A stretch of DNA of 64,000 nucleotides from an uncultured Carboxylicivirga sp. GTDB lineage: Bacteria; Bacteroidota; Bacteroidia; Bacteroidales; Marinilabiliaceae. Below the pieces are notes generated by a model. The model did not search any database, had not been told where the DNA came from, and was given only the letters and a program-made list of their open reading frames with translations. Positions 30,435 through 40,090 of this stretch are shown here, in pieces. Within the stretch, counting starts at the first letter, position 1, and each line of letters begins with the position of its first letter. The position numbers were made by a program, and so were the translations under genes. The stretch is from the NCBI RefSeq assembly GCF_963668385.1, contig NZ_OY764327.1, forward strand, positions 496,001-560,000, read 5' to 3'.

Positions 30435-31945
30435 AAGTAGCTTGAAGACCGATGAGACAATTAACGATGATTCGATTATCAATGAAGACCGAAGACAGAG
30501 GACGGAAGACCAACCTGGTTCCCCAAAAACTTCTCCCCTTGGGGAGATGCCTAAAGGCAGAAGGGGACAACCAAACAAGCAGATGCCATCAGCTTTCCCC
30601 GGGCTCGATGCTCCCCCTGGGGAGCTGTCCGACCATAGGAGGACTGAGGGGGATTAACAGGCACAAAGCTGCTTGGAAACAACAACCTGCAGACAATTTT
30701 ACAATTAACGATGATTCGATTATCAATGAAGACCGAAGACCGAAGACCAACCTGGTTCCCCAAAAAATTCTCCCCTTGGGGAGATACCTAAAGGCAGAGG
30801 GGGACAACCAAACAGGCAGATGCCATCAGCTTTTACCGGGCTCGATGCTCCCCCTGGGGAGCTGTCCGACCATAGGAGGACTGAGGGGGATTAACAGGCA
30901 CAAAGCTGCTTGGAAACAACAACCTGCTTGAGGCAAATAGAAAAATGAGAGAAATAACGGAAGACAATTTTACTATTAACGATGATTCGATTAGCAATAA
31001 AGACCGAAGACCGAGGACGGAAGACCAACCTGGTTCCCCAAAAACTTCTCCCCTTGGGGAGATGCCTAAAGGCAGAGGGGGACAATAAAACAGCCAAAAG
31101 CCATCAGCTTTTACCGGGCTCGATGCTCCCCCTGGGGAGCTGTCCGCCAAAGGAGGACTGAGGGGGTTTGGCAGAAACAATAACAGGCACAAAGCTGCTT
31201 GGAAACACCAACCTGCAGACAATTTAACAATTAACGATGATTCGATTATCAATGAAGATAGAAGACGGAAGACCAACCTGGTTCCCAAAAACTTCTCCCC
31301 TTGGGGAGATGCCTAAAGGCAGAGGGGGACAACAAAACAAGCAGAAGCCAACAGCTTTTACCGGGCTTCGGACCGAAAGCTTCGGACTATTAAAAAAGGC
31401 AGAAGATGAACAGGCAGAAGGCAGTAGTAAATAGTCAGTGGTCAGTAGTGAGATAATAGCACTCTTGGTAAGTCAACGGACTCTGTACTATTAAAACAGC
31501 CAGTAGTTAGAAGATGGAAGACCGACGACGGAATTGGCTAACAGCCAACAGCTTTTATCGGACTTCGGATCGAAAGCTTCGCACTAAAAACCCCGGAGGG
31601 GTTAAATAGTAATAGCCCCGGGTGATTGAGCAAAGCGATTGAACCCGGGGGAAAAGGTAATAAAACAACTGCCGCACTCACAAAGCTGGTTTAAATCACC
31701 AACCAACTTGCGGCAGAGATCAAAGAATAAAAAATGAGAAAAGATGAAAAACTAATATACCAATTAACGATGATTCAATTATCAATGAATACAAGACAGA
31801 AGACCGAGGACGGAAGACCAACCTGGTTCCCTAAAAAATTCTCCCCTTGGGGAGATGCCTAAAGGCAGAGGGGGACAACAAAACAAGCAGAAGCCAACAG
31901 CTTTTACCGGACTGTGGTCTCTGAGCTTCGGACTAAAAAAAGAAG
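30435..31945. repeat. 1.5-kb intergenic block of mosaic ~250-bp direct repeats
   Basis: A unit starting ATTAACGATGATTCGATTA recurs at about 30460, 30703, 30975, 31229 and 31763 (the last as ATTAACGATGATTCAATTA). Each copy is built from the same modules in the same order: GAAGACCGAAGAC, CAACCTGGTTCCC, the hairpin CTCCCCTTGGGGAG, GCCTAAAGGCAGAGGGGG, TACCGGGCTCGATGC, the hairpin CTCCCCCTGGGGAG, GGAGGACTGAGGGGG and CACAAAGCTGCTTGGAAA; some copies lack modules. Around 31590-31660 another hairpin module appears (CCCCGGAGGGG, then CCCCGGGTGA...GAACCCGGGG). Short open frames in the block only reflect the repeats; no gene is supported. Confidence 0.85.
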
Positions 31946-33679
31946 ATGATTCTTCCGACTATGAAACGATATATGAAAAAAATGTACAGAAGCCTTACAA
32001 CACTGATAATATTACTTTGCATACATACAGCTTACAGCCAGCAACTCGACCAAATAGGCAAAAAAGATGCGGTAAAGGTTAATGGAGGTATTAATGTAAA
32101 CCAGGTATACCGAAGCAACGCCGGTTCAGGTGTCGATCCGTATGCAATGGTAATAACAGGTAATGTCAATACATCGTTGTATGGTTTTTCGGTGCCTCTC
32201 AGCTTTTCATGGTCAAACCGTCAGTGGACATATACCCAGCCATTCAATCAGTTTTCGCTTTCGCCATCGTATAAATGGATAACAGCACATATGGGATGGA
32301 GCAGCATGAGCTTCTCTCCATACTCACTCAGTGGTCATAGCTTTTCGGGCGGAGGCGTTGACCTAACACCGGGCGATAAATTCAAATTCAGTGCCATGTG
32401 CGGCCAATTATTAAAAGCCGCCCCGGGAGATACCATCCAAAACTTCGATCCACAATACCGCCGTATGGGTACCGGATTTAAGGCAAGCTACAATACTTCC
32501 ATTGGCGAAGTAGGTGTACATCTATTCTATGGAAGCGACAACACCGATAAACCCGTTGAATACATCGATTCATTAGGCATTCTGCCACAGGAAAACATGG
32601 TGCTGGGTACTACTTTTTCTCTTCGTCCGCTTAACCGTTTGGCTGTTCAGGGCGAGGTAAGTGTATCATCCCTTAGCAGCGATAAACGCATCAGCAAAGC
32701 CACCGATTTCAACGGAGCAGCTACACACCGCTACCATGCTGCCAAAACAAACGTAAGCTATAGCACCAATGTTGGGTCGATAGGTGCCGGGGTGGAATAT
32801 GTAGAGCCGGGCTACAACACTCTGGGCAGTTATTATATGGTTAACGATTTTGTGAATTACACGCTTAACCTGGCCACCTCGCTGGCCAAAGGAAAAGTAA
32901 CCGCAACGGCCAATGTGGGCTTGCGCGAAACCAACCTCAACAATCAATCGGAAACCGACCAAACCGATGTCGTCCAAAATTACAACCTGAGCTTTGTACC
33001 CTCGCAAAAAATAAGCTTTAACGCCAGCTATTCTAACTTTTATAATTACAGCTTTGTACGAACCTTGTTCGACGAAACCAATACACATACCGAATACGAG
33101 TTGTTAGATACCCTTCGGTTTACCCAGATAAGCGAAAACATTAGTTTAAACATGAACTGGAATCTGAAAGCAACCGAAACAGTGAAACACAGCATCAACT
33201 CGGGCATCAACTTTCAGCAGGCAACACAAGAACAAAGCGATGCGGTTGAAAATGCCAACTCATCGTTTATTAATGCCACAGGTGGATATGCATGGAGCCT
33301 TGTTCCCAGCGATTTTTCATTGGGGTTAAATATGAACTACTCGCGCAATAAGGCAAGCAGCAACCTCTCAGAGGCTTATGGTCCCATTCTGATGATTCGA
33401 AAATCGATGCTTGAAAAAACGTTACGTAACAGCCTGTCGCTATCGTGGAACGGAACCTATACCGATGGAAACAAAACCGGCGATGTGCTCACGGCACGTC
33501 TGTCGTCGGGCTATACATTAAAAAAACAACATCGGTTTAACCTGAGTGTGGCATGGTCGCAACGCCAGCGCCCCTCAGTGGCAACCACCAGTTATACCAC
33601 GGCTACTTTAAGCTATAGTTACAATTTTGGTTGGCCTTCGAAAAAGAATGACGAAAGCACACAAAACCAAACCAACTAA
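31946..33679 (+). CDS. Outer-membrane beta-barrel-like protein linked to the toxin gene, about 577 aa
   Basis: Signal peptide MKKMYRSLTTLIILLCIHTAYSQ; the exact start is one of several in-frame ATGs (31946, 31961, 31973, 31982), the later ones fitting the signal peptide best. The rest has the alternating, Tyr/Ser/Asn-rich strand pattern of an outer-membrane barrel (VNTSLYGFSVPLSFSWSNR, KFKFSAMCGQLLK, FSLGLNMNYSRNKASS) and ends with paired strands and YSYNFGWPSKK. No plug or TonB box. Its stop is only 9 bp before the ATG of the TNT toxin gene, so the two are in one transcript. A role as outer-membrane partner or exporter of the toxin is inference from this tight pairing. Confidence 0.78.
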   Translation: MILPTMKRYMKKMYRSLTTLIILLCIHTAYSQQLDQIGKKDAVKVNGGINVNQVYRSNAGSGVDPYAMVITGNVNTSLYGFSVPLSFSWSNRQWTYTQPFNQFSLSPSYKWITAHMGWSSMSFSPYSLSGHSFSGGGVDLTPGDKFKFSAMCGQLLKAAPGDTIQNFDPQYRRMGTGFKASYNTSIGEVGVHLFYGSDNTDKPVEYIDSLGILPQENMVLGTTFSLRPLNRLAVQGEVSVSSLSSDKRISKATDFNGAATHRYHAAKTNVSYSTNVGSIGAGVEYVEPGYNTLGSYYMVNDFVNYTLNLATSLAKGKVTATANVGLRETNLNNQSETDQTDVVQNYNLSFVPSQKISFNASYSNFYNYSFVRTLFDETNTHTEYELLDTLRFTQISENISLNMNWNLKATETVKHSINSGINFQQATQEQSDAVENANSSFINATGGYAWSLVPSDFSLGLNMNYSRNKASSNLSEAYGPILMIRKSMLEKTLRNSLSLSWNGTYTDGNKTGDVLTARLSSGYTLKKQHRFNLSVAWSQRQRPSVATTSYTTATLSYSYNFGWPSKKNDESTQNQTN

Positions 33680-33688
33680 GAAAATTTG

Positions 33689-36600
33689 ATGAACATGATT
33701 AAACGTCTCCTATTATCACTCATCTGCATCTGGTCGCTTACCGCTTTAAGTGCACAAACAGTATATCCTATACGTAGCTATACTATTTTAACACCTCCCA
33801 TGCCTTATTCGCTCAGCTCGTTTGCCGGCGAAACAGGTAAAATGCAGCTTAACATTAATGTTGACGACATTTCGCTCGATAACTATCCGGTTAAATTCCG
33901 CTTGTTTATTACCGGTAATGGCATACGCCTGTATACCAAACCTAATATGATACAGGATCCTTACTACCTGTTTGGAGGTATGACAGAAACCCTTACAGGC
34001 TTGGATCTGGCTCCTTTGTTCGACCCCAATAATCTGATTTTCGAAGGATTCTCAAAACGACAGTACGAAGTAGAAGGCCGCTTACCCGAAGGTGTGTATC
34101 AGGTAAAAGTAGAAGTGTGGGACTATCATCATAACATCAACATATCGCAAGCCATACCGGGTGTGGCAGTTATGTACCTTACCCGCGCTCCCCAACTAAC
34201 CCTCCCCTTCGACAACAGCGAGCTGGATATTTTAAACAATCTGAACATACGTTTCTCGTGGATGGGTTTTGTTCCCAACGATCCGCTTAGCGACATTGTT
34301 TACGAATTTAAGCTTTGGGAAATATTACCCGACGGACGAAGTAAATACGAGGTAGCTAATTCAGTGGCACCCATCTTTACTCAACAAACTTCTGAAGCTT
34401 ACCTGGTATACGATATGGGTATGCCACCCCTGCAAACCGGACGAAGCTATGCCTGGCAGGTTCAGGCGGTTGATCTCGATAACAGAGCCCGTTTTCAAAA
34501 CGATGGCTATTCCGATGTGTTTCAGTTTCGTTACGGAGCATCGTGCCCTAATGCCACCATCAGCATAAAAGAGATTGGAAATACCCAGGCTACCTTCAAC
34601 ATATCGATGAGTAAGGGAGCACAGCTTTACCGCATCTTTTATAAAACCGAAGACACCGAAGAATGGCAAAGTACCGAAACCGATAATCGTAGCTATACCC
34701 TTACCAACCTTGACGAAAACACTACTTACCAGGTAAAAGTAGTATGCCTGTGCGGCAACGACGAAAGCGACGAGAGCTCGGTTACTACCTTTAAAACCAA
34801 ATGGGATATAGACTATACCTGTGGTACCAACCTGGCAGGTGTTGATTTAAGCAATACCGAGCCCTTGGCCGAACTCAAACGCTTTGGTTTATTTAAGGCT
34901 GCCGACTTTACCATCGAAGTAGTGGAAGTATCGGGTAGCGACGGCCGCTTCAGTGGTAGTGGCTTTGCCCTGGTACCTTATTTGGGCTTTATCAAATTCG
35001 GGGTCGATTTCGACAATGTGTTTATCAACAGCGATCGGCGTATGACCGAAGGCGAAGTGAAGTTTCAGTTCAATAAAGACACTGGTTTAATGCTCGACCT
35101 GGGTTCGGTAATGGCAGCCCTTACTCCCGATAATGACAATACCATTACGGTTGATCCTTCGGAAGCTGTTGATCAATCGACCGACTATGTAATTAAGGTA
35201 GATGATGAGATAAGCAGTGTAGTAGTTACCGACAGTACAGTAACCGTTGTAACAGTTGGTGGCGAATCAAAAACCTATACTGCCAATCCCGGACAAACAG
35301 TGGGCGTTGTATCGCCCGATGGCAAAACCGTTTATGTGGCCGATACCAGTACCGGGCAGGTATACACCGCGCCCAACCCCAACACCGCAAACACCAATGC
35401 CAATAGCGTGGTATCGCCTGCTCAGTCGGGCGAATATGGTGTAACAGCCACCTTTAGCCCTGCCTCAAACATGCGCTATGGCTACGATGCAGTTGGTAAC
35501 GGCACCAACAAACCCAATACTTACTTTAATACCGACAAACAAGGCAATAAAATAGCCTGGAAATCACTGGGCAATGGTCGTGCCGACTATGTGGATGTTA
35601 GCATCAACGGAGCTGACCCCGACAGTATCCGCTTTCTGCGAAGCAGTGGTATGCTGGCCTCGACCATCGACCAGGGAGGTAAAAAGCAACTGCTGCTTAC
35701 TGGTATGGCCGGTGGCCAGGAAGAAACCCTTACGGCAGCCTTTGTAAAAACCACAAAGGTAAACGACAGTACTCAAAACGAAACCCTGACCGAAGCAGGC
35801 GCCCTGGGACTGGTTAATTACGATTACCTGCTTAAAACCGTTCACCTGATACCGGTAAATGGTGCCAAATGCCCCAATAATGCAGGTGCCGTGCGCGATT
35901 TATTAAATCAATACTACGGATCGGCTGTGGTGGAATGGGAAGTAAGGGTTGAAAAGGGCTTTGAAACTGATAAAATCAATAGCGATGGATTTAATACCGA
36001 GGATAAAACGCTACTAAGTAAGTACACCTCGGATATGAACACCATTATAAGCCGATACAAAAAGCAGGATGGTGTTAGCATTAACAAAGACCATCTGTAT
36101 CTGTTTTTTGTTGAGTGCACCACCAATAAACAAGGCTTTATGCCCCTTACCGGGCGCTATGGCTTTATATTTAATTTTGGTAGTAACGCCGAAACCATTG
36201 CTCACGAGTTAGGTCATGGCGCCTTTAACCTGTGGCACACCTTTAGCGATAAGGGGCAATACAAACTTACAGAAGGCTCCACCCCCAACTTAATGGACTA
36301 CAGTGGCGGCACCGAACTCTGGAAGTACCAATGGGATTTGATTCATGACCCGCAGAATATTTTGTTTGCCTGGGGTGTGGATGAAGATGAATCTCAGGCA
36401 ATAAGTTCAGATTACAACGCAATAATTAAAAGTAGAAGGATTTGCCATTCTGAAACATTGGACAACCTTTTATTAAAGGATAGAAACAGGTTTGCTTTTA
36501 GGAGCCCTGACAATTTATTCAATGATGAAAACCATAACTTATTCTCTTTTGCTTTTTCTGATGCTTCGAGCATAGACATAAAGATGTTTGAACATGACGA

Positions 36601-38434
36601 TCGGGTTTATCCACCATATAGAGGTTCGGTTGCGATTATTAACATTGGGGATATAGAATATAATGCAAGGTTTAAGGGAACGGTAACCGACTTCGAGTTT
36701 AAAGGTTTCTTTAGTACAGAGAATGGGGTTTCCGAGATATTTGAACTTGATAAAGTTGTTGAGTATACGAGCGAGGTTCAACTGCCGTTTGTGAAGCAAG
36801 GTGAAGACGGTAAATACTATTATAGAATAGCAAACTTATCTGATCTTGGAAGTGATGATACTGAAGATAAGTATAAAGAGTTATCGGATTGTCAATGCTT
36901 TGAACAAACCGGATCATCTGTTGAAGCCAATGGGGTTTCAGGCTTTGCAGTAACGCCGGAGGAATTACAGGCAATTAATGACATATTGAAAGCCTCTCCT
37001 CAAGACCTCAATCCAATCTCAAATGTTTATTATGTAACAAGTAAGGCTGAAGCAGAGGTAATTCAATTAAAGCTTTCTGGTACTGCCGAGGCAATTGCTA
37101 TTGATAAAACAAATAACAAAACTTATTTAATAACCACAGCTTCAATTTATGAGGTTGATGGCAATCCTGATAGTTTTGCAGTTTTCATGAATTTGGCAAA
37201 GGCTCAGGCAATTGCTGGTTTCAAGATACTGATAGAATTAAATACACTATTGTTAGAAAATGCAACTATACCACAAAAATACTGGAACCTTGAAAACCCT
37301 GAATATTCTGCAAAATACTATAAGGCTTTTGCTATTCTAGGTTACAGTGAAGAAGAGTTTGCCTTTTTCTGTGGAGTTTATGATGGCGTATTAGAAGTTG
37401 TTGGTGATGTAGCAGGTGTTTTAAACTTGTTTATTGCTACTGAAAATCCTGGGGAACTTAAAGAGATGTTGTCCGGAGTGTTTAATCTGAAAGCTATTAA
37501 AGATGTCATTGTAGATGCTCATACAGGTAAAAACAAATATGAATTGCAACATCAAATAGGAACCGATGTTGTTTACGTTGCCACCTTTGTATATGCTGCC
37601 AAAGACTTACCAAAGGCTGCAGCTGATATTACAAACGCAATAAATAAGAATATTAAGTATGCAACCAAAAAAGCAGCAAAAGTATTTAATAGCTTTACAG
37701 ATGCCGTTAAAGCCACTTTAAAGAAAACACCAGACGGATTTATTGTCGAGGTACTTGAGGATCAGACCATATTATTTAAAAAAGGTGACAATATTATTGC
37801 CACACGAACACCAGAAGGTAATTTGTATTCCGGTGAAATCGATGAAACGGTTACAAATTCTAATGCACTAAATGATTTCGGTGTTGAAGATGATGGCTTT
37901 TGGGATATTTTGGATGAATATGGTGATAGTGGTGATATACTTGAGTTAGAGGATTGGATTAGAATAAGTAAATGGGATTACCCACCATCAAAAGATTGTT
38001 ATATTAAGTATAAAACCGTTTATGATAAACCAAAATATTTTAATCAAAAAACAGGTGAGGTAATATATCCCAAAGATGATGGGTTTAAAGATATTTCTAA
38101 AGCAATTGATAAAAAACTAAATAAAGGTGATATTATTGATAGATACGGTTCTGAAGATGGGGACTTTTTATCACCTGAAAGTACTCCTTGGGAAGAAAGA
38201 TCCATCCCACCATTCACTGATAAAAGTGTGAATACTGATTATCCGTATACAAAATATGAAGTATTAAAAGAATTTGAAGTAAAGGCAGGAGAGATTGCAA
38301 GTTGGTTCGATCAACCAGGAGGAGGTCAACAATATTATATTAAAGGGAAAAAGATTCAAAACCTTGATGGTGATTGGGTGGACTGTACAATTAAAAATTT
38401 AAAAAGTAATGGTTATATTGAAATTGTAGAGTAA
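33689..38434 (+). CDS. Polymorphic toxin: FnIII and metallopeptidase-containing surface protein with C-terminal TNT NAD+ glycohydrolase domain
   Basis: 1581 aa from the ATG at 33689. Signal peptide (MIKRLLLSLICIWSLTALSAQ); residues 22-280 resemble TANFOR-type N-terminal regions of Bacteroidota (NPIRSY-like start YPIRSYTILTPPMPYSLS, from memory); an FnIII domain at about 285-372; a beta-rich middle; a zincin-like region with HELGH at 839-843, a third His at 850 and NLMDYSGG at 867-874. DNA turns AT-rich at about residue 894. A hydrophobic helical linker (about 1160-1310) leads to the tip, about 1475-1581, with the TNT signature: GDIIDRYGS, FLSP, TPWEERSIPP, ASWFDQPGGGQQY. TNT enzymes hydrolyse NAD+ and kill the target cell. 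The conserved Arg in DRYG and the Gln in GGGQQY match key residues of the family. Peptidase release of the tip is inference. The stop overlaps the start of the immunity candidate. Confidence 0.85.
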   Translation: MNMIKRLLLSLICIWSLTALSAQTVYPIRSYTILTPPMPYSLSSFAGETGKMQLNINVDDISLDNYPVKFRLFITGNGIRLYTKPNMIQDPYYLFGGMTETLTGLDLAPLFDPNNLIFEGFSKRQYEVEGRLPEGVYQVKVEVWDYHHNINISQAIPGVAVMYLTRAPQLTLPFDNSELDILNNLNIRFSWMGFVPNDPLSDIVYEFKLWEILPDGRSKYEVANSVAPIFTQQTSEAYLVYDMGMPPLQTGRSYAWQVQAVDLDNRARFQNDGYSDVFQFRYGASCPNATISIKEIGNTQATFNISMSKGAQLYRIFYKTEDTEEWQSTETDNRSYTLTNLDENTTYQVKVVCLCGNDESDESSVTTFKTKWDIDYTCGTNLAGVDLSNTEPLAELKRFGLFKAADFTIEVVEVSGSDGRFSGSGFALVPYLGFIKFGVDFDNVFINSDRRMTEGEVKFQFNKDTGLMLDLGSVMAALTPDNDNTITVDPSEAVDQSTDYVIKVDDEISSVVVTDSTVTVVTVGGESKTYTANPGQTVGVVSPDGKTVYVADTSTGQVYTAPNPNTANTNANSVVSPAQSGEYGVTATFSPASNMRYGYDAVGNGTNKPNTYFNTDKQGNKIAWKSLGNGRADYVDVSINGADPDSIRFLRSSGMLASTIDQGGKKQLLLTGMAGGQEETLTAAFVKTTKVNDSTQNETLTEAGALGLVNYDYLLKTVHLIPVNGAKCPNNAGAVRDLLNQYYGSAVVEWEVRVEKGFETDKINSDGFNTEDKTLLSKYTSDMNTIISRYKKQDGVSINKDHLYLFFVECTTNKQGFMPLTGRYGFIFNFGSNAETIAHELGHGAFNLWHTFSDKGQYKLTEGSTPNLMDYSGGTELWKYQWDLIHDPQNILFAWGVDEDESQAISSDYNAIIKSRRICHSETLDNLLLKDRNRFAFRSPDNLFNDENHNLFSFAFSDASSIDIKMFEHDDRVYPPYRGSVAIINIGDIEYNARFKGTVTDFEFKGFFSTENGVSEIFELDKVVEYTSEVQLPFVKQGEDGKYYYRIANLSDLGSDDTEDKYKELSDCQCFEQTGSSVEANGVSGFAVTPEELQAINDILKASPQDLNPISNVYYVTSKAEAEVIQLKLSGTAEAIAIDKTNNKTYLITTASIYEVDGNPDSFAVFMNLAKAQAIAGFKILIELNTLLLENATIPQKYWNLENPEYSAKYYKAFAILGYSEEEFAFFCGVYDGVLEVVGDVAGVLNLFIATENPGELKEMLSGVFNLKAIKDVIVDAHTGKNKYELQHQIGTDVVYVATFVYAAKDLPKAAADITNAINKNIKYATKKAAKVFNSFTDAVKATLKKTPDGFIVEVLEDQTILFKKGDNIIATRTPEGNLYSGEIDETVTNSNALNDFGVEDDGFWDILDEYGDSGDILELEDWIRISKWDYPPSKDCYIKYKTVYDKPKYFNQKTGEVIYPKDDGFKDISKAIDKKLNKGDIIDRYGSEDGDFLSPESTPWEERSIPPFTDKSVNTDYPYTKYEVLKEFEVKAGEIASWFDQPGGGQQYYIKGKKIQNLDGDWVDCTIKNLKSNGYIEIVE

Positions 38435-39039
38435 TGAAATATATACAGGTAAAAAAATTGTTAAGTAATAATCTTTTTCAAGAGCATCAAATGAGTGATA
38501 GGTTAGTTTTTGGTGATCAAATGAGTGCAATTGAATTGATAAAAGAGAAGGGTATATTTATAATTCAAAAAGGAGAAAGAAAGCGTGAAATTATTGAAAG
38601 CTTTAGTAATGAAGATAAAGCTTGTAATTATTTTTATCTCAGAGTTTTTCATTCATTAATTTTAAATAAAGTTAGCAATATTGATCTACATAGGAGAACA
38701 TTGGGAAAGAAAGGATTAAATCATCTTGAAAGTTTAAGTGACCTTGTAGACTATTTGAGTTCTGAAGGAGTCCCTGCCAAATATTATAATTATGGAAAAG
38801 ATTTGAAATCTGGTTGTTTTTCCTTTTTTGAAGAAGGTAAAGTATTTAGGAATGTTTTTATTGACCATAGAGGATCTAGATTGTTTGATTGGAAAAATGA
38901 ATCTCCTGGGTCTGCTATATATCGAATATTTAGTTATTATCATTTTCTTGAGGAAGAACAACGCTTACTCAAACTTGGTGAAATTGAAAAGTCTTTTCAG
39001 GAACAATTGTTCGAAAAATATATGAAAGGGTTTAATTAA
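38434..39039 (+). CDS. Candidate immunity protein for the TNT toxin, 201 aa
   Basis: The ATG shares bases with the toxin stop codon (TAATG at 38432-38436), a translational-coupling arrangement typical of toxin-immunity pairs. The protein has no signal peptide, so it stays in the cytoplasm where a NAD+ glycohydrolase would act. Sequence is AT-rich and charged (IIQKGERKREIIESF, YYNYGKDLKSGCFSFFEEGK, FLEEEQRLLKLGEIEK) and I recognise no family, including no clear likeness to the mycobacterial IFT antitoxin. Function is assigned by position only. Confidence 0.7.
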   Translation: MKYIQVKKLLSNNLFQEHQMSDRLVFGDQMSAIELIKEKGIFIIQKGERKREIIESFSNEDKACNYFYLRVFHSLILNKVSNIDLHRRTLGKKGLNHLESLSDLVDYLSSEGVPAKYYNYGKDLKSGCFSFFEEGKVFRNVFIDHRGSRLFDWKNESPGSAIYRIFSYYHFLEEEQRLLKLGEIEKSFQEQLFEKYMKGFN

Positions 39040-39089
39040 GAAATCTAAAGGCTTCCGCCAGATTGCATCTAGTGGCCAGTAATTTAAAG

Positions 39090-39304
39090 TTATTTAGCGT
39101 AAGCTTGTCCGGTTTTAAAGTCCCTAATAAGGGCATCCATAACCATATAAATTTGGTTTTTGGCATTTTCGGGAAGTGAAGAAACTTCCTGAAAACGCTT
39201 TAGCATATCCTGATTCAGTTCAAATGTAGTTTTACCAACCAAATAATCAATAGAAACGTTAAGAGCATCCGCAATACGAATAATCACATCAATAGATGGT
39301 TTAA
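39090..39304 (-). pseudogene. 3' remnant of an XRE-type HTH regulator gene (copy 1)
   Basis: The frame reads KPSIDVIIRIADALNVSIDYL then VGKT and a helical tail ending DFKTGQAYAK. KPSID.I..IADAL..S.DYLVG is the end of the XRE helix-turn-helix domain; the DNA-binding first half is missing. Homology stops at the edge of a REP-like repeat (39305). The short open frame from a GTG at 39287 is not expected to make a working regulator. It is convergent with the immunity candidate upstream. Confidence 0.75.
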
Positions 39305-39419
39305 CCCCTGCTAGCCGTAGTTGCTACCTAAATGCTCGGCGAAGTTTGTAACTTCGTCGAATATAACAAGGTAGTTTGTAACTACCAAACAAATCAAGTT
39401 TGAAAGTTACTGTCATTCC
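39305..39419 (+). repeat. REP-like repeat, type A, copy 1
   Basis: About 115 bp: starts CCCCTGCTAGCCGTAG, then hairpin CGAAGTTTGTAACTTCG, then hairpin GGTAGTTTGTAACTACC, and ends GTTACTGTCATTCC. It directly joins the broken XRE gene on the left and lies 86 bp upstream of the RAYT start. Near-identical copies are at 41938, 42053, 43186 and (inverted, partial) 62030. Confidence 0.88.
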
Positions 39420-39505
39420 TATGCAAAAATTTCTAGACAGAGATAAGAGCACATTACATAAAAACAGCTAAACATATATCAGTAAATATTTGTATTTTAC
39501 TATGT

Positions 39506-40072
39506 ATGCCAACAGGTTACCAAATAAAAGAACAAACAGCATTATACTACCTAACATTACAAATTGTTGATTGGGTTGATATTTTTACAAGACCTGTTTA
39601 CAGAGATATTGCTATAAAAAGCTTAAAACACTGCATTGAGCATAAAGGTTTACAGATATTTGCTTACGTTATTATGAGCAATCATATGCATTTAGTGGCG
39701 CACAGCTCAACTGGTGATCTTAGCAATACAATCCGCGACTTTAAGAAATACACAGCAAAGAGGATTATTGACACCATTGAGTACATACCTGAAAGCAGAA
39801 GAGAATGGATGTTAAACCAGTTTCGGTTTAATGCTAAAAAGCATAAGCGCAATAGTAATTACCAGGTTTGGACACACGAAAACCACGCTATTGTATTATA
39901 CAGCAACAACTTTATTGCAGCAAAGATTGAGTATATTCATAACAATCCGGTACGTGCCAAGATTGTTCAAAATCCTGAAGACTACCTTTATTCAAGTGCC
40001 AGAAATTATGCATCTTTATCATCAGTATTAGATATTGAGCCTTTAGTGTTGCCTGTTATTACTATAAAATAA
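39506..40072 (+). CDS. REP-associated tyrosine transposase (RAYT, IS200/IS605-like Y1 family), 188 aa
   Basis: Single-strand DNA transposase-like enzyme of the Y1 HUH group. HUH motif H60-M-H62 (IMSNHMHLVAHSS); the probable nucleophile is Y143 in KIEYIHNNPVRA; conserved ending YLYSSARNYA. Length is normal for RAYTs, and no partial deletion is visible. It is flanked by palindromic repeats (type A 86 bp before, type B 19 bp after) that are also found elsewhere without it, the classic REPtron layout in which the RAYT mobilises or maintains the repeats. The ATG at 39506 gives the usual start; an off-frame ATG sits 4 bp before it. Confidence 0.92.
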   Translation: MPTGYQIKEQTALYYLTLQIVDWVDIFTRPVYRDIAIKSLKHCIEHKGLQIFAYVIMSNHMHLVAHSSTGDLSNTIRDFKKYTAKRIIDTIEYIPESRREWMLNQFRFNAKKHKRNSNYQVWTHENHAIVLYSNNFIAAKIEYIHNNPVRAKIVQNPEDYLYSSARNYASLSSVLDIEPLVLPVITIK

Positions 40073-40090
40073 TTGTTGCATCTTGATTCA

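Noticed and set aside
30349-31434. Several overlapping open frames on both strands rich in PLGEMPKGRGG or similar peptides
   Set aside because: They are translations of the repeated hairpin modules and appear in several frames of the same repeat.
38734-39025. Minus- and plus-strand shadow frames within the TNT immunity candidate
   Set aside because: Fully inside the better-supported 201-aa frame that overlaps the toxin stop codon.
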